Shown here piece by piece: positions 19,377 to 28,688 of a DNA stretch of 64,000 nt (the first letter of the stretch is position 1; each line of letters begins with the position of its first letter). The notes under the pieces are model-generated. The model searched no databases. It was not told where the DNA came from and saw only the letters and a list, made by a program, of their open reading frames with translations. This DNA comes from Bacteroidota bacterium (GTDB lineage Bacteria; Bacteroidota; Bacteroidia; AKYH767-A; OLB10), in contig JADKIC010000002.1 in NCBI GenBank assembly GCA_016721435.1, forward strand, positions 124,001 to 188,000. The letters run 5' to 3'. Made by a program: the position numbers and the translations under genes.

Positions 19377-19914
19377 GTTTTGCTACAGCCTTTGGGCTTC
19401 CGGCTGCTCAGCTCTGGCTACATGCCTTTTGAGGGATAAATAATTATTCATTAGAATATTTTTTCCCGCCTTCTTCGAACTTTCGAACTTTGGCGAAGTG
19501 GAGCATTATTTTCTGCGCCTTTGCGTTACTCTGCGCGACACCTTTAAGTTGCTTTCCGTTTGAAAATCGCCGAAATGGCTTCGTAATTTTGATCAGATTG
19601 TCGTAAAATATTTAATCGAAAAAACTTTAGGTGGATATGGATTTAGAGACCTTTGTTTTAAAGAAAGTATCATTTTACCCCACCTGCGCTCAAAGCTGGT
19701 CGGCAGGCACGGAGCCAGAGGTTTTAGGTTTCACGGAGGAGCACCGGAGAGGGAGTTTCTTAGATTAGGAATTATATATTCTCCAAACCTCAAGTAAATG
19801 CTCAAGATCAAATGAAACAATCCTTCTTCTTTAAAGATCCTAGGGAAGAAAGTTTAACCGGAATGTGTTGGCACAATTTCCACTGCTTTACTTTCGTACA
19901 CTTTTACAGGGGTC
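19377..19914. other. 538-base spacer with repeat-like phrases
   Basis: No coding signal. It begins with GGCTTCCGGCTGCTCAGC (about 19388-19410), a member of the CCGGCT repeat family seen again near 25.5 and 27.2 kb, and contains CTGCGCCTTTGCGTTACTC (about 19515-19535) and a GC-rich patch with GGTCGGCAGGCACGG (about 19697-19711). The last bases hold TACTTTCG (19889-19896), a possible -7 box for hemW. Confidence 0.5.
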
Positions 19915-21039
19915 ATGGCCAGAATTTGTGCATATCCCTTTTGTAAGCAGGCCTGTCATTATTGTGATTTTCATTTTACGACTTCTCAGAGGGGAAGAGA
20001 GGATATGTTTACGGCGATGGTGGAGGAAGTAAAGACGCGAGCTGCGGAATTATCAGAGGAGGAAGTGGGTACCATTTACTTTGGTGGTGGAACACCGTCT
20101 CTGCTCAGCTATGAGGAGCTGATGTCTTTTTTTGATGCGATTTATACCTTGTATAAAGTGAATCCTTCTGCTGAAGTTACCATTGAAGCGAATCCTGATG
20201 ATCTTACACCGGCATTTCTGAAGCAGCTGAAACAAACACCTGTGAACAGGTTGAGTATCGGAATTCAGTCTTTTCGCGATGAGGATTTGCAACGCATGAA
20301 CAGGGCGCATGATGCCGGTATGGCGTTGCGATGTGTGCCGGATGCAGCTGATGCCGGATTTGACAATATCAGTATAGATTTAATTTTTGGCTTACCGTAT
20401 CTGGAGATGGAACATTGGCAGGAGAATGTGAATACCGCGCTTTCCCTTCCCATAACTCATCTCTCCTGTTATGGATTAACCATTGAAGCGAAAACGGCGC
20501 TCGCCTGGCAAATTACACAGGGAAAAGTTCCGGCTCCGGATGATGATAAGGCGGCCGCTCAATACGAGTGGCTGTTGAAGGAAGCGGAAGAGAAGGGATT
20601 TCCCTGGTATGAAATATCTAATTTAAGCAAGCCCGGTTTTGAGTCGAGGCATAATACATCGTATTGGAAGGGACTTCCCTATCTCGGGATTGGTCCATCA
20701 GCGCATTCCTATGATGGGAAACAACGCAGCTGGAATGTAAGCAGTAACGCACTTTATGTGAAGGAAATGAAGGAAGGGAAAAGTGCAGCAGAATCGGAGG
20801 TACTTGGGCATACGGTGAAGTTCCATGAACTGATTTTGACTTCTCTACGGATGAGGGAGGGTCTAACGTTAGCGGATGTACGCAAACAATATGGGAATGC
20901 CATTGCCGGTCAATTGATAGAAGGAGCCGGTAAATTTGTGGACAAAGGCTGGATAGCCCCCATCGACAAGCATATTCGTTTGACGGGGAGCGGACTCCTG
21001 TTTGCAGATAAAATCACATCGGAATTATTTATTATTTAG
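19915..21039 (+). CDS. hemW: HemW family radical SAM protein
   Basis: Radical SAM protein of the HemW (formerly HemN-like) family, a heme-trafficking chaperone. The 4Fe-4S binding motif CKQACHYC (CX3CX2C) is at residues 10-17, and the SAM-binding glycines FGGGTPS lie near 58-64; YEISNLSKPG and HNTSYWKGLPYLGIGPSAHSY are typical C-terminal family signatures. At 374 residues the length is normal. The usual opening is AGIYxHIPFCKQ; here it reads ARICAYPFCKQ, while a shifted reading of the same bases gives the expected VHIPF, so two compensating indels are likely at residues 4-8. The cyclase gene follows after six bases, suggesting an operon. Confidence 0.92.
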   Translation: MARICAYPFCKQACHYCDFHFTTSQRGREDMFTAMVEEVKTRAAELSEEEVGTIYFGGGTPSLLSYEELMSFFDAIYTLYKVNPSAEVTIEANPDDLTPAFLKQLKQTPVNRLSIGIQSFRDEDLQRMNRAHDAGMALRCVPDAADAGFDNISIDLIFGLPYLEMEHWQENVNTALSLPITHLSCYGLTIEAKTALAWQITQGKVPAPDDDKAAAQYEWLLKEAEEKGFPWYEISNLSKPGFESRHNTSYWKGLPYLGIGPSAHSYDGKQRSWNVSSNALYVKEMKEGKSAAESEVLGHTVKFHELILTSLRMREGLTLADVRKQYGNAIAGQLIEGAGKFVDKGWIAPIDKHIRLTGSGLLFADKITSELFII

Positions 21040-21045
21040 CAAGTC

Positions 21046-21771
21046 ATGATTGTACAATTGAATTACAAAGGCACCGACTATACTACCGACTTAACTAAGG
21101 GACTGGATATTTCAATTCCCTTTGAAGCGGGAGAAGGTCATGTCCTCGCCTGGTATCTGGGTCCGATGAAAATAGAACCGGTACGAATGGGAGATTGGGT
21201 AGGTGAAGTGAAAAGCGGTGCTGCCGTGAATTTCAAAAACATCATGTTCAATCCGCATGCACACGGTACACATACCGAATCCCCCGGACATATTTCTCCC
21301 GAATTAATATCCATCAATAAAGAGCTCAACGAATTTTTCTGCTTTGCTCATCTGATCAGTATCACTCCTGAAGTAGTGGATGGTGATCAGATCATCACAT
21401 TAAAGTCATTGCAGTCAGGGTTAAATGAACTTTCCGATGCCATTATCATCAGAACAATCCCCAATCTCCCGGGAAAATTATCTACCAATTATTCCAATAC
21501 CAATCCACCCTACCTTGAAGCAGCTGCAGCCGCCTGGTTGCGTGATAACGGTGTGAAACATTTGCTCATTGATCTTCCATCCGTCGATAAAGAAGAAGAC
21601 GGAGGAATGTTATTGGCGCACCATGCTTTCTGGAACTATCCCGATCAACCCCGGTTAAATGCCACCATTTCAGAGTTCATCTTTGTTCCGGACACCATCC
21701 CCGATGGATTCTACTTCGAAAATGATGCTGCTCCTTCGCGTCCGTTGCTCTTTGAATTAAAAATGGTTTAA
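21046..21771 (+). CDS. Cyclase family protein (kynurenine formamidase-like)
   Basis: A 241-residue protein of the cyclase family PF04199, which includes bacterial kynurenine formamidase (KynB). The metal site HxGTHxxxPxH is present as HGTHTESPGH at residues 73-82, with Glu 78 in the position usually held by Asp, a conservative change. Further typical parts: DLPSVDKEEDGG near 180 and a C-terminal HHAFWNYPDQPRLNAT segment. It lies six bases after hemW. Whether it acts on N-formylkynurenine or another amide is not decided by sequence, but ACMSD and a semialdehyde dehydrogenase elsewhere in the window belong to the kynurenine route. Confidence 0.85.
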   Translation: MIVQLNYKGTDYTTDLTKGLDISIPFEAGEGHVLAWYLGPMKIEPVRMGDWVGEVKSGAAVNFKNIMFNPHAHGTHTESPGHISPELISINKELNEFFCFAHLISITPEVVDGDQIITLKSLQSGLNELSDAIIIRTIPNLPGKLSTNYSNTNPPYLEAAAAAWLRDNGVKHLLIDLPSVDKEEDGGMLLAHHAFWNYPDQPRLNATISEFIFVPDTIPDGFYFENDAAPSRPLLFELKMV

Positions 21772-21799
21772 AACAGGAATAAATTAATCATCCTTTAGT

Positions 21800-21870
21800 T
21801 TAGAGATTTTATATGCATCGATATAAAATCCGCGACTATCCGTAAAATCCGTTTAATCCGTGTTCCCTTT
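21800..21870. repeat. Copy of the AAATCCG dispersed repeat
   Basis: Contains AAAATCCGCG, CCGTAAAATCCG and ATCCGTGTTCCC (21856-21867). The last 12-mer is the exact complement of the outer arm of the palindrome at 6046, so these spacers share a repeat family. Confidence 0.6.
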
Positions 21871-21992
21871 CAGATACAATTACTCCTGAAATATTTTCCC
21901 ATGTATATCAAATGGCTACCATCAATTTAGTTCTTTCAAAACCGTTGTTCAAAACAAGATATTCCGATATTTGTTCGCTTTAGAAAATAATC

Positions 21993-22343
21993 ATGAAGAA
22001 GATCTATCATCTCGCCACCTGTAGCACCAACCAGCGGATTCTTAAAGAAATTAAACCGGGGAAGTCGGTGGTGCTTCAGGACATAAAGACGGAACCCATC
22101 ACCGCGGCTCAATTGGACGAAATGAAGAAGCTGGCGGGCACCTACCTTGCGCTATTCAGCAAAGTGGCACTGAAATACAGGAGCATGGGACTCCATGAGA
22201 TGGAACTAACGGAGAAGGATTACCGTAAGTTAATACTGGACGAGTACACCTTTCTGAAACGACCGGTCATTATTGTTGACGATCAGATCTTTGTCGGAAA
22301 TAGCAAGAAGGTAGTGGAGGAAGCCCGCAAAGCCATTAAATGA
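21993..22343 (+). CDS. ArsC/Spx-like thioredoxin-fold protein
   Basis: A 116-residue protein of the ArsC/Spx superfamily: N-terminal strand IYHLATCSTNQRIL with a single Cys at residue 10, and the C-terminal half EYTFLKRPVIIVDDQIFVG that matches the family's substrate-side helix and Pro-containing strand. Arsenate reductases use CX3R-type or CXXC sites; here the site is C-S-T-N-Q-R, so C10 and R15 are present with one residue extra, and arsenate activity is not certain. Function is more safely called ArsC-family reductase-like. The next gene starts inside its stop codon (ATGA, 22340-22343), so the two are coupled. Confidence 0.8.
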   Translation: MKKIYHLATCSTNQRILKEIKPGKSVVLQDIKTEPITAAQLDEMKKLAGTYLALFSKVALKYRSMGLHEMELTEKDYRKLILDEYTFLKRPVIIVDDQIFVGNSKKVVEEARKAIK

Positions 22344-23236
22344 ACAAGAAAGTAACTGCACACCTTTCTGTATTGTTCGCCAATATCATTTACGGGGCGA
22401 ATTACTCTATTGCCAAAGAAGTCATGCCGTCGCTGATTAAGCCTTTTGGTTTTATCGTGATTCGTGTATGTACGGCTGCGATTTTGTTTCTGCTTACGTA
22501 TTTGCTTTTATTCAGAGAGAAAATTGAAAGACGCGATTGGCCCCGACTCTTTGCCTGTGCGGTTTTGGTGTAGCGGTAAATCAGTTGTTGTTCTTTAAGG
22601 GATTGTCACTTACCAGTCCCATCAACTCCGGACTCATGATGGTGACGAATCCGATTTTGTTCTGGTACTTTCCTTTATCCTGCTGAGTGAGCCCATTAAT
22701 TCTCGACGTGTTTTGGGTATTGCCTGTGGAATCAGCGGCGCTACGTTGTTGATCATTTTTGGAGGAAATATTTCATCCGGCATAAGCAATCCAATTGGTG
22801 ATTTATGTATTCTGATCAACTCCTTGTCCTATGCACTTTATCTGGTGATGGTGTTGCCCTTGATGAAGAAGTATCATCCCGTTACCATCATGCAAGCAGT
22901 ATTTCTTATGGGATCAGTCATGGTGCTGCCATTTGGCTGGGGTGAATTCACCGAAATACAGTGGCATACTTTTCAAACCGGTGACTGGATGGCAACTGTA
23001 TTTGTTGTAGTCGGGACAACTTTTTTAGCTTATCTGTTTAATACACTCGCCTTGCGGGAACTCAGTGCAGGAGTAGTGAGTGTATATATTTATTTTGCAA
23101 CCCTTGCTCGCTGCAGGATTTGCTATACTATTGAGGCAAGGATCAGCCCAATGTGTTACATCTGATGGCTGCTGCACTTATCTTTTCCGGTGTTTGGCTG
23201 ACGACAAAAAGTGCAAGAGTGAAAGCAAGTCAATAG
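22340..23236 (+). CDS. EamA-family (DMT) metabolite transporter, frame-broken
   Basis: Inner-membrane drug/metabolite exporter with about ten helices. The first frame (22340-22573) encodes MNKKVTAHLSVLFANIIYGANYSIAK, two to three helices; a second short frame supplies FGVAVNQLLFFKGLSLTSP and NSGLMMVTNPI; a third (22713-23165 region) supplies VLSFILLSEPINSRRVLGIA through VVSVYIY; a fourth ends with the closing helix LMAAALIFSGVWLTTKSA and a stop at 23236. Breaks fall near 22565, 22660, 23095 and 23145, all of one base. The order of pieces matches one EamA protein of about 295 residues. The substrate cannot be predicted. Coupled to the ArsC-like gene. Confidence 0.8.
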
Positions 23237-23279
23237 AAATCTGCTAAGGTATTGTAGTTCCAGGGGCTGAGTATCCTGC

Positions 23280-23310
23280 TTTCTCGATTGAACAGAATGC
23301 ATTACTTTTG
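23280..23310 (+). promoter_or_regulatory. Promoter upstream of yicC
   Basis: TTTC at 23280-23283 and TACTTTTG at 23303-23310 are 19 bases apart, matching TTTG-N19-TAnnTTTG in all but one position of the -33 box, 17 bases before the yicC start. Confidence 0.5.
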
Positions 23311-23327
23311 CTCCTTAAAATTTCACA

Positions 23328-24200
23328 ATGGTACGATCAATGACCGGTTACGGTAATGTGAAGGGGATGATTGGCGGGCAGAACGTCACGGTAGAAATCC
23401 GCTCTCTGAACAGCAAATTTTTAGAATTAAATCTGCGTATGCCACTCCAATTTCGTGACAGGGAGTTGGAATTGCGTGCTGAGCTGAGTAAACAACTGGA
23501 GCGGGGAAAGGCGGATTTAAACATTTCCTTTGACAATAACGATCTGGCGAAAAGGAGTTCGGTGAACAAGGAAATTTTCAATGCCTATTTTGAAGAGTTA
23601 TCTGCATTGGGGAAGGAATATCATTTGAGTGATGTCAATCTTTTTGATTTGATCCTGCGCATGCCCGCCGTGATGAATACGGAACGTTCAGAAGTGGACG
23701 AGACACAATGGAAGGAGATGAAACTACTGCTCGCGCAAGCCATAGAGCGCTTCAACGGCTTTCGTGACAATGAAGGGGTGGCGCTGAGTAAGGATATTAC
23801 GGAACGTGTGCATACCATCCTTAATAACATTCCCCGGCTCGAAGCTTTTGAGCAGGTTAGAGTAGATAACATCCGTGCTCGTCTGGATAAGGCCATCAGC
23901 GAAATGCGCGATCAGGCCAATATTGACCGTAACCGTTTCGAACAGGAGTTGATATTTTACATTGAAAAGTTGGATATTTCAGAGGAGAAAGTTCGGTTGA
24001 AGAGTCATTGCGATTATTTTGTGCAGACACTGGGCGGGCCGGAAGCCAACGGAAAAAAACTTGGTTTCATCACACAGGAGATTGGACGTGAAATTAATAC
24101 CATCGGTGCGAAGGCTAATGATGCGGCTATGCAGCGGATTGTAGTGGAGATGAAGGATGAATTGGAGAAATTAAAAGAACAATTGGCCAACGTGTTGTGA
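23328..24200 (+). CDS. yicC: YicC family endoribonuclease
   Basis: A 290-residue protein with the diagnostic opening MVRSMTGYGNVKG and ending IGREINTIGAKANDAAMQRIVVEMKDELEKLKEQ, as in all YicC proteins. The family has been shown to act as an endoribonuclease and is nearly always next to gmk. Here the yicC stop overlaps the GTG start of gmk by four bases (GTGA, 24197-24200), so translation is coupled. Length and frame are normal. Confidence 0.95.
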   Translation: MVRSMTGYGNVKGMIGGQNVTVEIRSLNSKFLELNLRMPLQFRDRELELRAELSKQLERGKADLNISFDNNDLAKRSSVNKEIFNAYFEELSALGKEYHLSDVNLFDLILRMPAVMNTERSEVDETQWKEMKLLLAQAIERFNGFRDNEGVALSKDITERVHTILNNIPRLEAFEQVRVDNIRARLDKAISEMRDQANIDRNRFEQELIFYIEKLDISEEKVRLKSHCDYFVQTLGGPEANGKKLGFITQEIGREINTIGAKANDAAMQRIVVEMKDELEKLKEQLANVL

Positions 24201-24808
24201 AAATTAATCCCTCTTTCAGACATAAACTGGTGCTCTTCTGCGGACCCAGCGGGAGTGGAAAAACGACGATCGTTCACCATCTCATGTCGGTGTTTCCACA
24301 AATGCGGTTTAGTATTTCTGCCACTACACGGGAACAGCGGATAAACGAGGTGGATGGAAAAGATTATCATTTTCTAACCCCGGAAATATTTAAAGAGAAG
24401 CTAAAGAATGAAGAGTTTCTGGAGTGGGAGGAGGTCTATGAAGACCGGTTCTACGGAACGTTGAAATCAGAAGTAGAACGGATTCTTCAAGACGGAAATA
24501 TTGCTTTGTTTGATGTGGATGTAGAGGGAGGCTTGCAGATCAGAAAGTATTTCGGACGACAGTTGCTGGATGTGTTTGTTATGCCCCCATCGATAGACGA
24601 ATTGCACAAGCGCCTGGTAGGTCGTGCTACAGAATCAGAAGAATCTTTATTTAAGCGATTGAGCAAAGCGGAGAAGGAAATGAAGTACGCCTATCATTTC
24701 AATAATGTAATTGTAAATGTTGTCCTTGAAGATGCGAAGCGGGAAGCGGAATTAATGGTACGACATTTTCTCGAAGACGAAGTTCCCGATCCCTCTGAGG
24801 AATTGTAA
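24197..24808 (+). CDS. gmk: Guanylate kinase
   Basis: Phosphorylates GMP to GDP in purine nucleotide supply. The P-loop GPSGSGKTT is at residues 16-24, the GMP-binding region has SATTREQR and VDGKDYHF (near 40-60), and FDVDVEGGLQIRK near 115 matches the family. 203 residues is the usual size. It starts with GTG overlapping the stop of yicC, giving the yicC-gmk-nadD cluster typical for Bacteroidota. nadD follows 50 bases after. Confidence 0.96.
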   Translation: MKINPSFRHKLVLFCGPSGSGKTTIVHHLMSVFPQMRFSISATTREQRINEVDGKDYHFLTPEIFKEKLKNEEFLEWEEVYEDRFYGTLKSEVERILQDGNIALFDVDVEGGLQIRKYFGRQLLDVFVMPPSIDELHKRLVGRATESEESLFKRLSKAEKEMKYAYHFNNVIVNVVLEDAKREAELMVRHFLEDEVPDPSEEL

Positions 24809-24858
24809 GAATAAATCACAACAAGTAATAATTTATCTTTTAACTTTAGTACTTATTA

Positions 24859-25434
24859 ATGAAAATCGGTCTCTTCTTTGGATCTTTTAATCCTGTTCAT
24901 AACGGACATCTCGTTATTGCAGGATATATGGCGGAGTATAGCGATCTCAACCAAATCTGGATGATCGTTTCTCCTCACAATCCGTTGAAACCCATCGGGA
25001 CTTTACTTCAGGATTATCATCGCTATCATCTGGTAGAACTGGGAATTGGATCCTACAAAAAACTCAAGGCATCAAAAATCGAATTCGAATTACCGAAGCC
25101 CTCCTATACTGTAATTACGTTAGCTTATTTACAGGAAAAGTATCCTAAAAATCAATTTTCATTAATCATGGGAGCGGATAACCTGGAAAATTTTCACAAG
25201 TGGAAGGATTATCAAATGATTCTGGAAAATCATGATATATACGTATATCCACGACCGTTACATGATGGGGGAGAGTTCAAAAATCACCCCCGCGTAAAAT
25301 GGATTGATGCACCGGTTATGGAAATTTCTTCCAGCTTCATCCGGAAAGCGATTAAGGAAGGAAAAGATGTCCGCTTTATGATGCCGGAAAGTGTATCGGA
25401 TTATATTGATGAAATGAATTTTTACAGAAAATAG
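24859..25434 (+). CDS. nadD: Nicotinate-nucleotide adenylyltransferase
   Basis: Joins nicotinate mononucleotide with ATP in NAD synthesis. The nucleotidyltransferase motif GSFNPVHNGHL is at residues 8-18 (HxGH), and the second signature SSSFIRKAI lies near 162. 191 residues, a normal length. Third gene of the yicC-gmk-nadD group. Confidence 0.95.
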   Translation: MKIGLFFGSFNPVHNGHLVIAGYMAEYSDLNQIWMIVSPHNPLKPIGTLLQDYHRYHLVELGIGSYKKLKASKIEFELPKPSYTVITLAYLQEKYPKNQFSLIMGADNLENFHKWKDYQMILENHDIYVYPRPLHDGGEFKNHPRVKWIDAPVMEISSSFIRKAIKEGKDVRFMMPESVSDYIDEMNFYRK

Positions 25435-25772
25435 TTTTTAAATGTGTCAAATTTGATTGAAGGCTTCTGGCTTCTGGCCACGAGCTTCCGGCTACCGGCT
25501 TCCATCTACCAGCCACCGGCTGCGAGCCATTGACAGAATAGAGGATATTGACTCGAAAAATTTAATGTGAGGAAATTGAATCGTAAATGGCGGATACGAA
25601 TTAAAAAAAAACGTCATTTACTATTTTTTTTAAACCGCAATTTTAAGTGCTTTTTAAATAAATACCCCAATGAAGGGAAATACGAATTAGAATGTGGTCA
25701 GTAAAATTTATTCTGAATCATAAGTCTATCATCTTTCTCGTCAAGCCATCTCACAGGAATATTGAAGGAGGA
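25435..25772. other. Spacer with CCGGCT repeat cluster
   Basis: The first 100 bases hold a degenerate tandem of a roughly 7-10-base motif around GGCTTCTGG, GGCTACCGGC and AGCCACCGGCTGCGAGCC (about 25461-25528). The rest is very AT-rich and holds no gene that I can see. Confidence 0.6.
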
Positions 25773-26426
25773 CTATTTTAAATTAAATCTGTAAACCAGA
25801 CCTATTGTGCCATCTACTCCATTTAAATTCAGTTTGGCATCAAAACTATCGAGGTCAATTTCATTTCCATTCTGCTCAAACTTTTTTAATTTCAATGCAT
25901 GGGAGTCGAATCCAAGGTTAAAATTAAGACCAAAGTCGCCAATTATATAAATCAGCACACCGGTATTAAATCTGATGCCGACACCGGAATAGGTCCATTC
26001 TTCTTTTTTAACAAAGGAGTTAGGCTGATTCGTCTCCTCTAATTTGAGGTTAGCAAAATTAATACCCCCTCCGAAATACCAACGGAAATCCTCTTCGTTT
26101 TTTAGATTGTATTCGGCACCCAATCCCACGACCACATAACCGTTACTTTTTCCATCGGCACTATCCGGGTCATAGAGGTAAGAACCCACTTTCAAGTCAA
26201 GTCCCATATTGAAGCGGCGGGTAATTTCATAACGGAAATCTACCGGCAAATAGAGGGTAACGGCACCACCTGTTTCCTCAATTTTATTATTATCTGTCCC
26301 ATATTCTGACTTGGTACCATAAAGTCCAAATCCTACACCTGCCCGTACTTGCAATTCTTTGGACCGTTGTGCCTGAGCCGATTGAAAAGTGATGGTGATG
26401 AGTAAAACAAGGATAAATTGTTTCAT
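25773..26426 (-). CDS. Outer-membrane beta-barrel protein
   Basis: A 217-residue protein with a signal peptide (MKQFILVLLITITFQSAQAQ) and a mature part made of alternating amphipathic strands with aromatic ends (for example GVGFGLYG, LDLKVGSYLY, WYFGGGINFANLKL), closing with GLVYRFNLK, a C-terminal strand ending in Lys after Leu. This matches Bacteroidota eight-stranded OmpW/porin-like barrels (PF13505/PF13568). Substrate or role unknown. It is alone on its strand, divergent from purQ. Confidence 0.85.
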   Translation of the reverse strand: MKQFILVLLITITFQSAQAQRSKELQVRAGVGFGLYGTKSEYGTDNNKIEETGGAVTLYLPVDFRYEITRRFNMGLDLKVGSYLYDPDSADGKSNGYVVVGLGAEYNLKNEEDFRWYFGGGINFANLKLEETNQPNSFVKKEEWTYSGVGIRFNTGVLIYIIGDFGLNFNLGFDSHALKLKKFEQNGNEIDLDSFDAKLNLNGVDGTIGLVYRFNLK

Positions 26427-26536
26427 AATGGGGTGGAATGATTTGGTTCAGTCAAAAGTAATTCATTTTGATGCATTGGCACATGATTAAAATTAGAAAA
26501 TACCTCGTATTTTTGCTGATATAAAGCATAAAGAAA

Positions 26537-27229
26537 ATGAAATTCGGTGTAGTAATATTTCCCGGCTCCAATTGTGACAGAGACCTTCTTCACGTGATCA
26601 GAAATGTTATGAAAAAGGAGGCTGTGGAGCTATGGCACAAGGATCATAACCTTCAAGGTTGTGATTTTATTTTATTGCCGGGAGGATTTTCATATGGAGA
26701 TTATCTCCGATCGGGAGCAATCGCCCGTTTTTCCCCTATCATGCAGGAAGTAATTGAATTTGCAGATAAGGGCGGATTTGTATTCGGTATTTGCAATGGA
26801 TTTCAAATTTTGACAGAATCGCATCTTCTGCCAGGAGCATTACTCAGCAACGATAACCATCAGTTCATTTGTAAAAATGTAAACCTGCGCTGCGAAACGG
26901 ATGAATCCATTATATCTTCCAAGTTCACCATTGGAAAAACCATCCGGATTCCCATTGCTCACGGCGAAGGACGTTTTTACTGTGATGATGCTACTCTTGA
27001 ACAAATAAATAAAAATAATCAGGTCATTTTTCGCTATTGCGATGAGGAAGGAAATGTCAGCAAATCAAGTAATCCAAACGGTGCGCTTGAGAATATTGCC
27101 GGGATCTGCAACAAGGGCCGGAATGTTTACGGTATGATGCCGCATCCGGAACGTGCCAGTGATCCTTTGCTGGGAAATACAGATGGTAGAATGATTTTTG
27201 ATTCTATTTTGAATACCGTTTTGGCTTAA
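26537..27229 (+). CDS. purQ: Phosphoribosylformylglycinamidine synthase subunit PurQ
   Basis: Glutamine amidotransferase subunit of FGAM synthase, the fourth step of purine synthesis; it hydrolyses glutamine and hands ammonia to PurL. Class I triad: nucleophile Cys 86 in FGICNGFQIL, and His 203 and Glu 205 in MPHPERASD. 230 residues, the usual size for a stand-alone PurQ. Neither purL nor purS is in this window, so the complex is encoded elsewhere. TATTTTTG at 26508-26515 is a candidate -7 box 21 bases upstream of the start; a good -33 box is not visible. Confidence 0.94.
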   Translation: MKFGVVIFPGSNCDRDLLHVIRNVMKKEAVELWHKDHNLQGCDFILLPGGFSYGDYLRSGAIARFSPIMQEVIEFADKGGFVFGICNGFQILTESHLLPGALLSNDNHQFICKNVNLRCETDESIISSKFTIGKTIRIPIAHGEGRFYCDDATLEQINKNNQVIFRYCDEEGNVSKSSNPNGALENIAGICNKGRNVYGMMPHPERASDPLLGNTDGRMIFDSILNTVLA

Positions 27230-27236
27230 ATCATTT

Positions 27237-27309
27237 CGGCTACCGGCTACCGGCTTCCAGCTGAGTTACAGGCTACCAGTTTCCGGCTGTGGACTTCTTG
27301 CTTCAGGCT
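27237..27309. repeat. CCGGCT repeat cluster, plus-strand copy
   Basis: Degenerate tandem: GGCTACCGGCTACCGGCTTCC-like units, then GGCTACCAGTTTCCGGCT. It sits between the convergent purQ and metF and is matched by an inverted copy at 27467-27498. Confidence 0.7.
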
Positions 27310-27466
27310 AAGGGAAAGCTTAGAAGGAAGCGATGCCATGATCGCTTTAACTTAGCTTCTCATTTGACTACTCATTCTCCAGCTGATAATGAAATCGTCT
27401 CGACTATCAGCAAGGAGCTCTCTAAAATTTGTCATCTGAAATAAAAATCGATAAAGAAAAAAAGCA

Positions 27467-27498
27467 GCTCCTGGCCGGTAGCCGGCATCCGGTAGCCC
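27467..27498. repeat. CCGGCT repeat cluster, inverted copy next to metF
   Basis: Reads GGCCGGTAGCCGGCATCCGG on the plus strand, the inverse of the 27237 cluster; it directly abuts the metF stop codon at 27499. The two clusters could pair as a bidirectional transcript end. Confidence 0.65.
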
Positions 27499-28454
27499 CT
27501 AGAATACCTGAGAAGCCACGCGTTTGCAGGTATCGGAATTCCCCATGGTATAAAAGTGAATACAGGGTACGCCGGCTGCTTTCAGCTCTTTGCATTGTTG
27601 AATGGTCCACTCGATTCCGGCTTCTTTCACCATAGCGTTTGTAGTGGCTGCTTCGACGGCATCTTCCAGGTCATCCGGAATATCGATATGAAAAATACTT
27701 GGTAGAACCGTCAGTTGTTTTTTTGTAGTGAGCACTTTAATTCCGGGAATAATGGGAATATTGATACCCATTTCCCGACAGGTATCGACAAACTCAAAGT
27801 ACTTGCTATTGTTAAAAAACATCTGTGTAACGATATATTCAGCTCCTGCGTCCACTTTCGCTTTCAGGTATTTCAGATCGGTACGCATATTCGGAGCTTC
27901 GAAATGCTTCTCCGGATAACCGGCAACACCGATACAAAATTTAGTAGGGGCTACACCCTGAAGTTCATCTTCAAGATAATGCCCTTTATTCATTCGAACT
28001 ACTTGTTCAAGCAGATCGATAGCATACGCATTGCCATTGGGTTCCGGAACGAAGGTCCCTTCTGTTTTTATAGAGTCACCTCTGAGCACAAGAACATTAT
28101 CGATGCCGAGAAAAGACAAATCGATGAGTGCATTTTCAGTTTCATCTTTGGAGAAGCCTCCACAAATGATATGTGGAACAGCATCAATTCCGTATTTATT
28201 CATGATGGCGGCACAAATGCCTACTGTACCCGGCCGCTTACGAACAGATTTTTTTTCAGATAGCCGTCTGGACGCTTCTTATAAACGTATTCTTCCCGAT
28301 GATAGGTGACATCAATAAAGCTGGGATTGAACTCGAGTAAGGGATCGATAGCTTCATAGATTTCAGTCATACTTCGACCCTTTAAGGGAGGAAGTATTTC
28401 GATAGAAAAAAGTGTTTTACCTTTTGCATCGCGAAGGTGTTCGGTAACTTTCAT
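27499..28454 (-). CDS. metF: Methylenetetrahydrofolate reductase, frame-broken
   Basis: Reduces 5,10-methylene-THF to 5-methyl-THF for methionine synthesis; an FAD TIM barrel of about 318 residues. The N-terminal piece (28221-28454) has the family opening KTLFSIEILPPLKG with the catalytic-region Glu, then FIDVTYH; after a one-base break near 28210 the second frame (27499-28203) continues with VPHIICGGFSKDETENALIDL, LVLRGD, and GVAGYPEKH, ending FYTMGNSDTCKRV. Joined, the two cover the whole protein. The gene converges on purQ. Confidence 0.92.
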
Positions 28455-28640
28455 ATGGATAGTATCATTCTATTGACCTTTTAAACAGTAAAAAGGGGTA
28501 AATGTTCCGATTATACTTTGCAAAAGTGCATAAGATCATCATACAAAGATAAAATAGATATGATTTTTTGAAAACAACATAGGTGAACATTAGCCAACTC
28601 TTAGCGACAGCACCCTAATGATTTGGGCTACTTTAATAAA

Positions 28641-28669
28641 AAAACCCGCCTGAAATTCAGACGGGTTTT
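28641..28669 (-). terminator. Rho-independent terminator of the T9SS cargo gene
   Basis: Near-perfect stem AAAACCCGCCTGAA / TTCAGACGGGTTTT around one loop base, followed on the minus strand by a T-rich run (TTTTTTTATT), 20 bases after the stop of the 28689 gene. Confidence 0.9.
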
Positions 28670-28688
28670 AAAACTGGTTTTTATTTGG

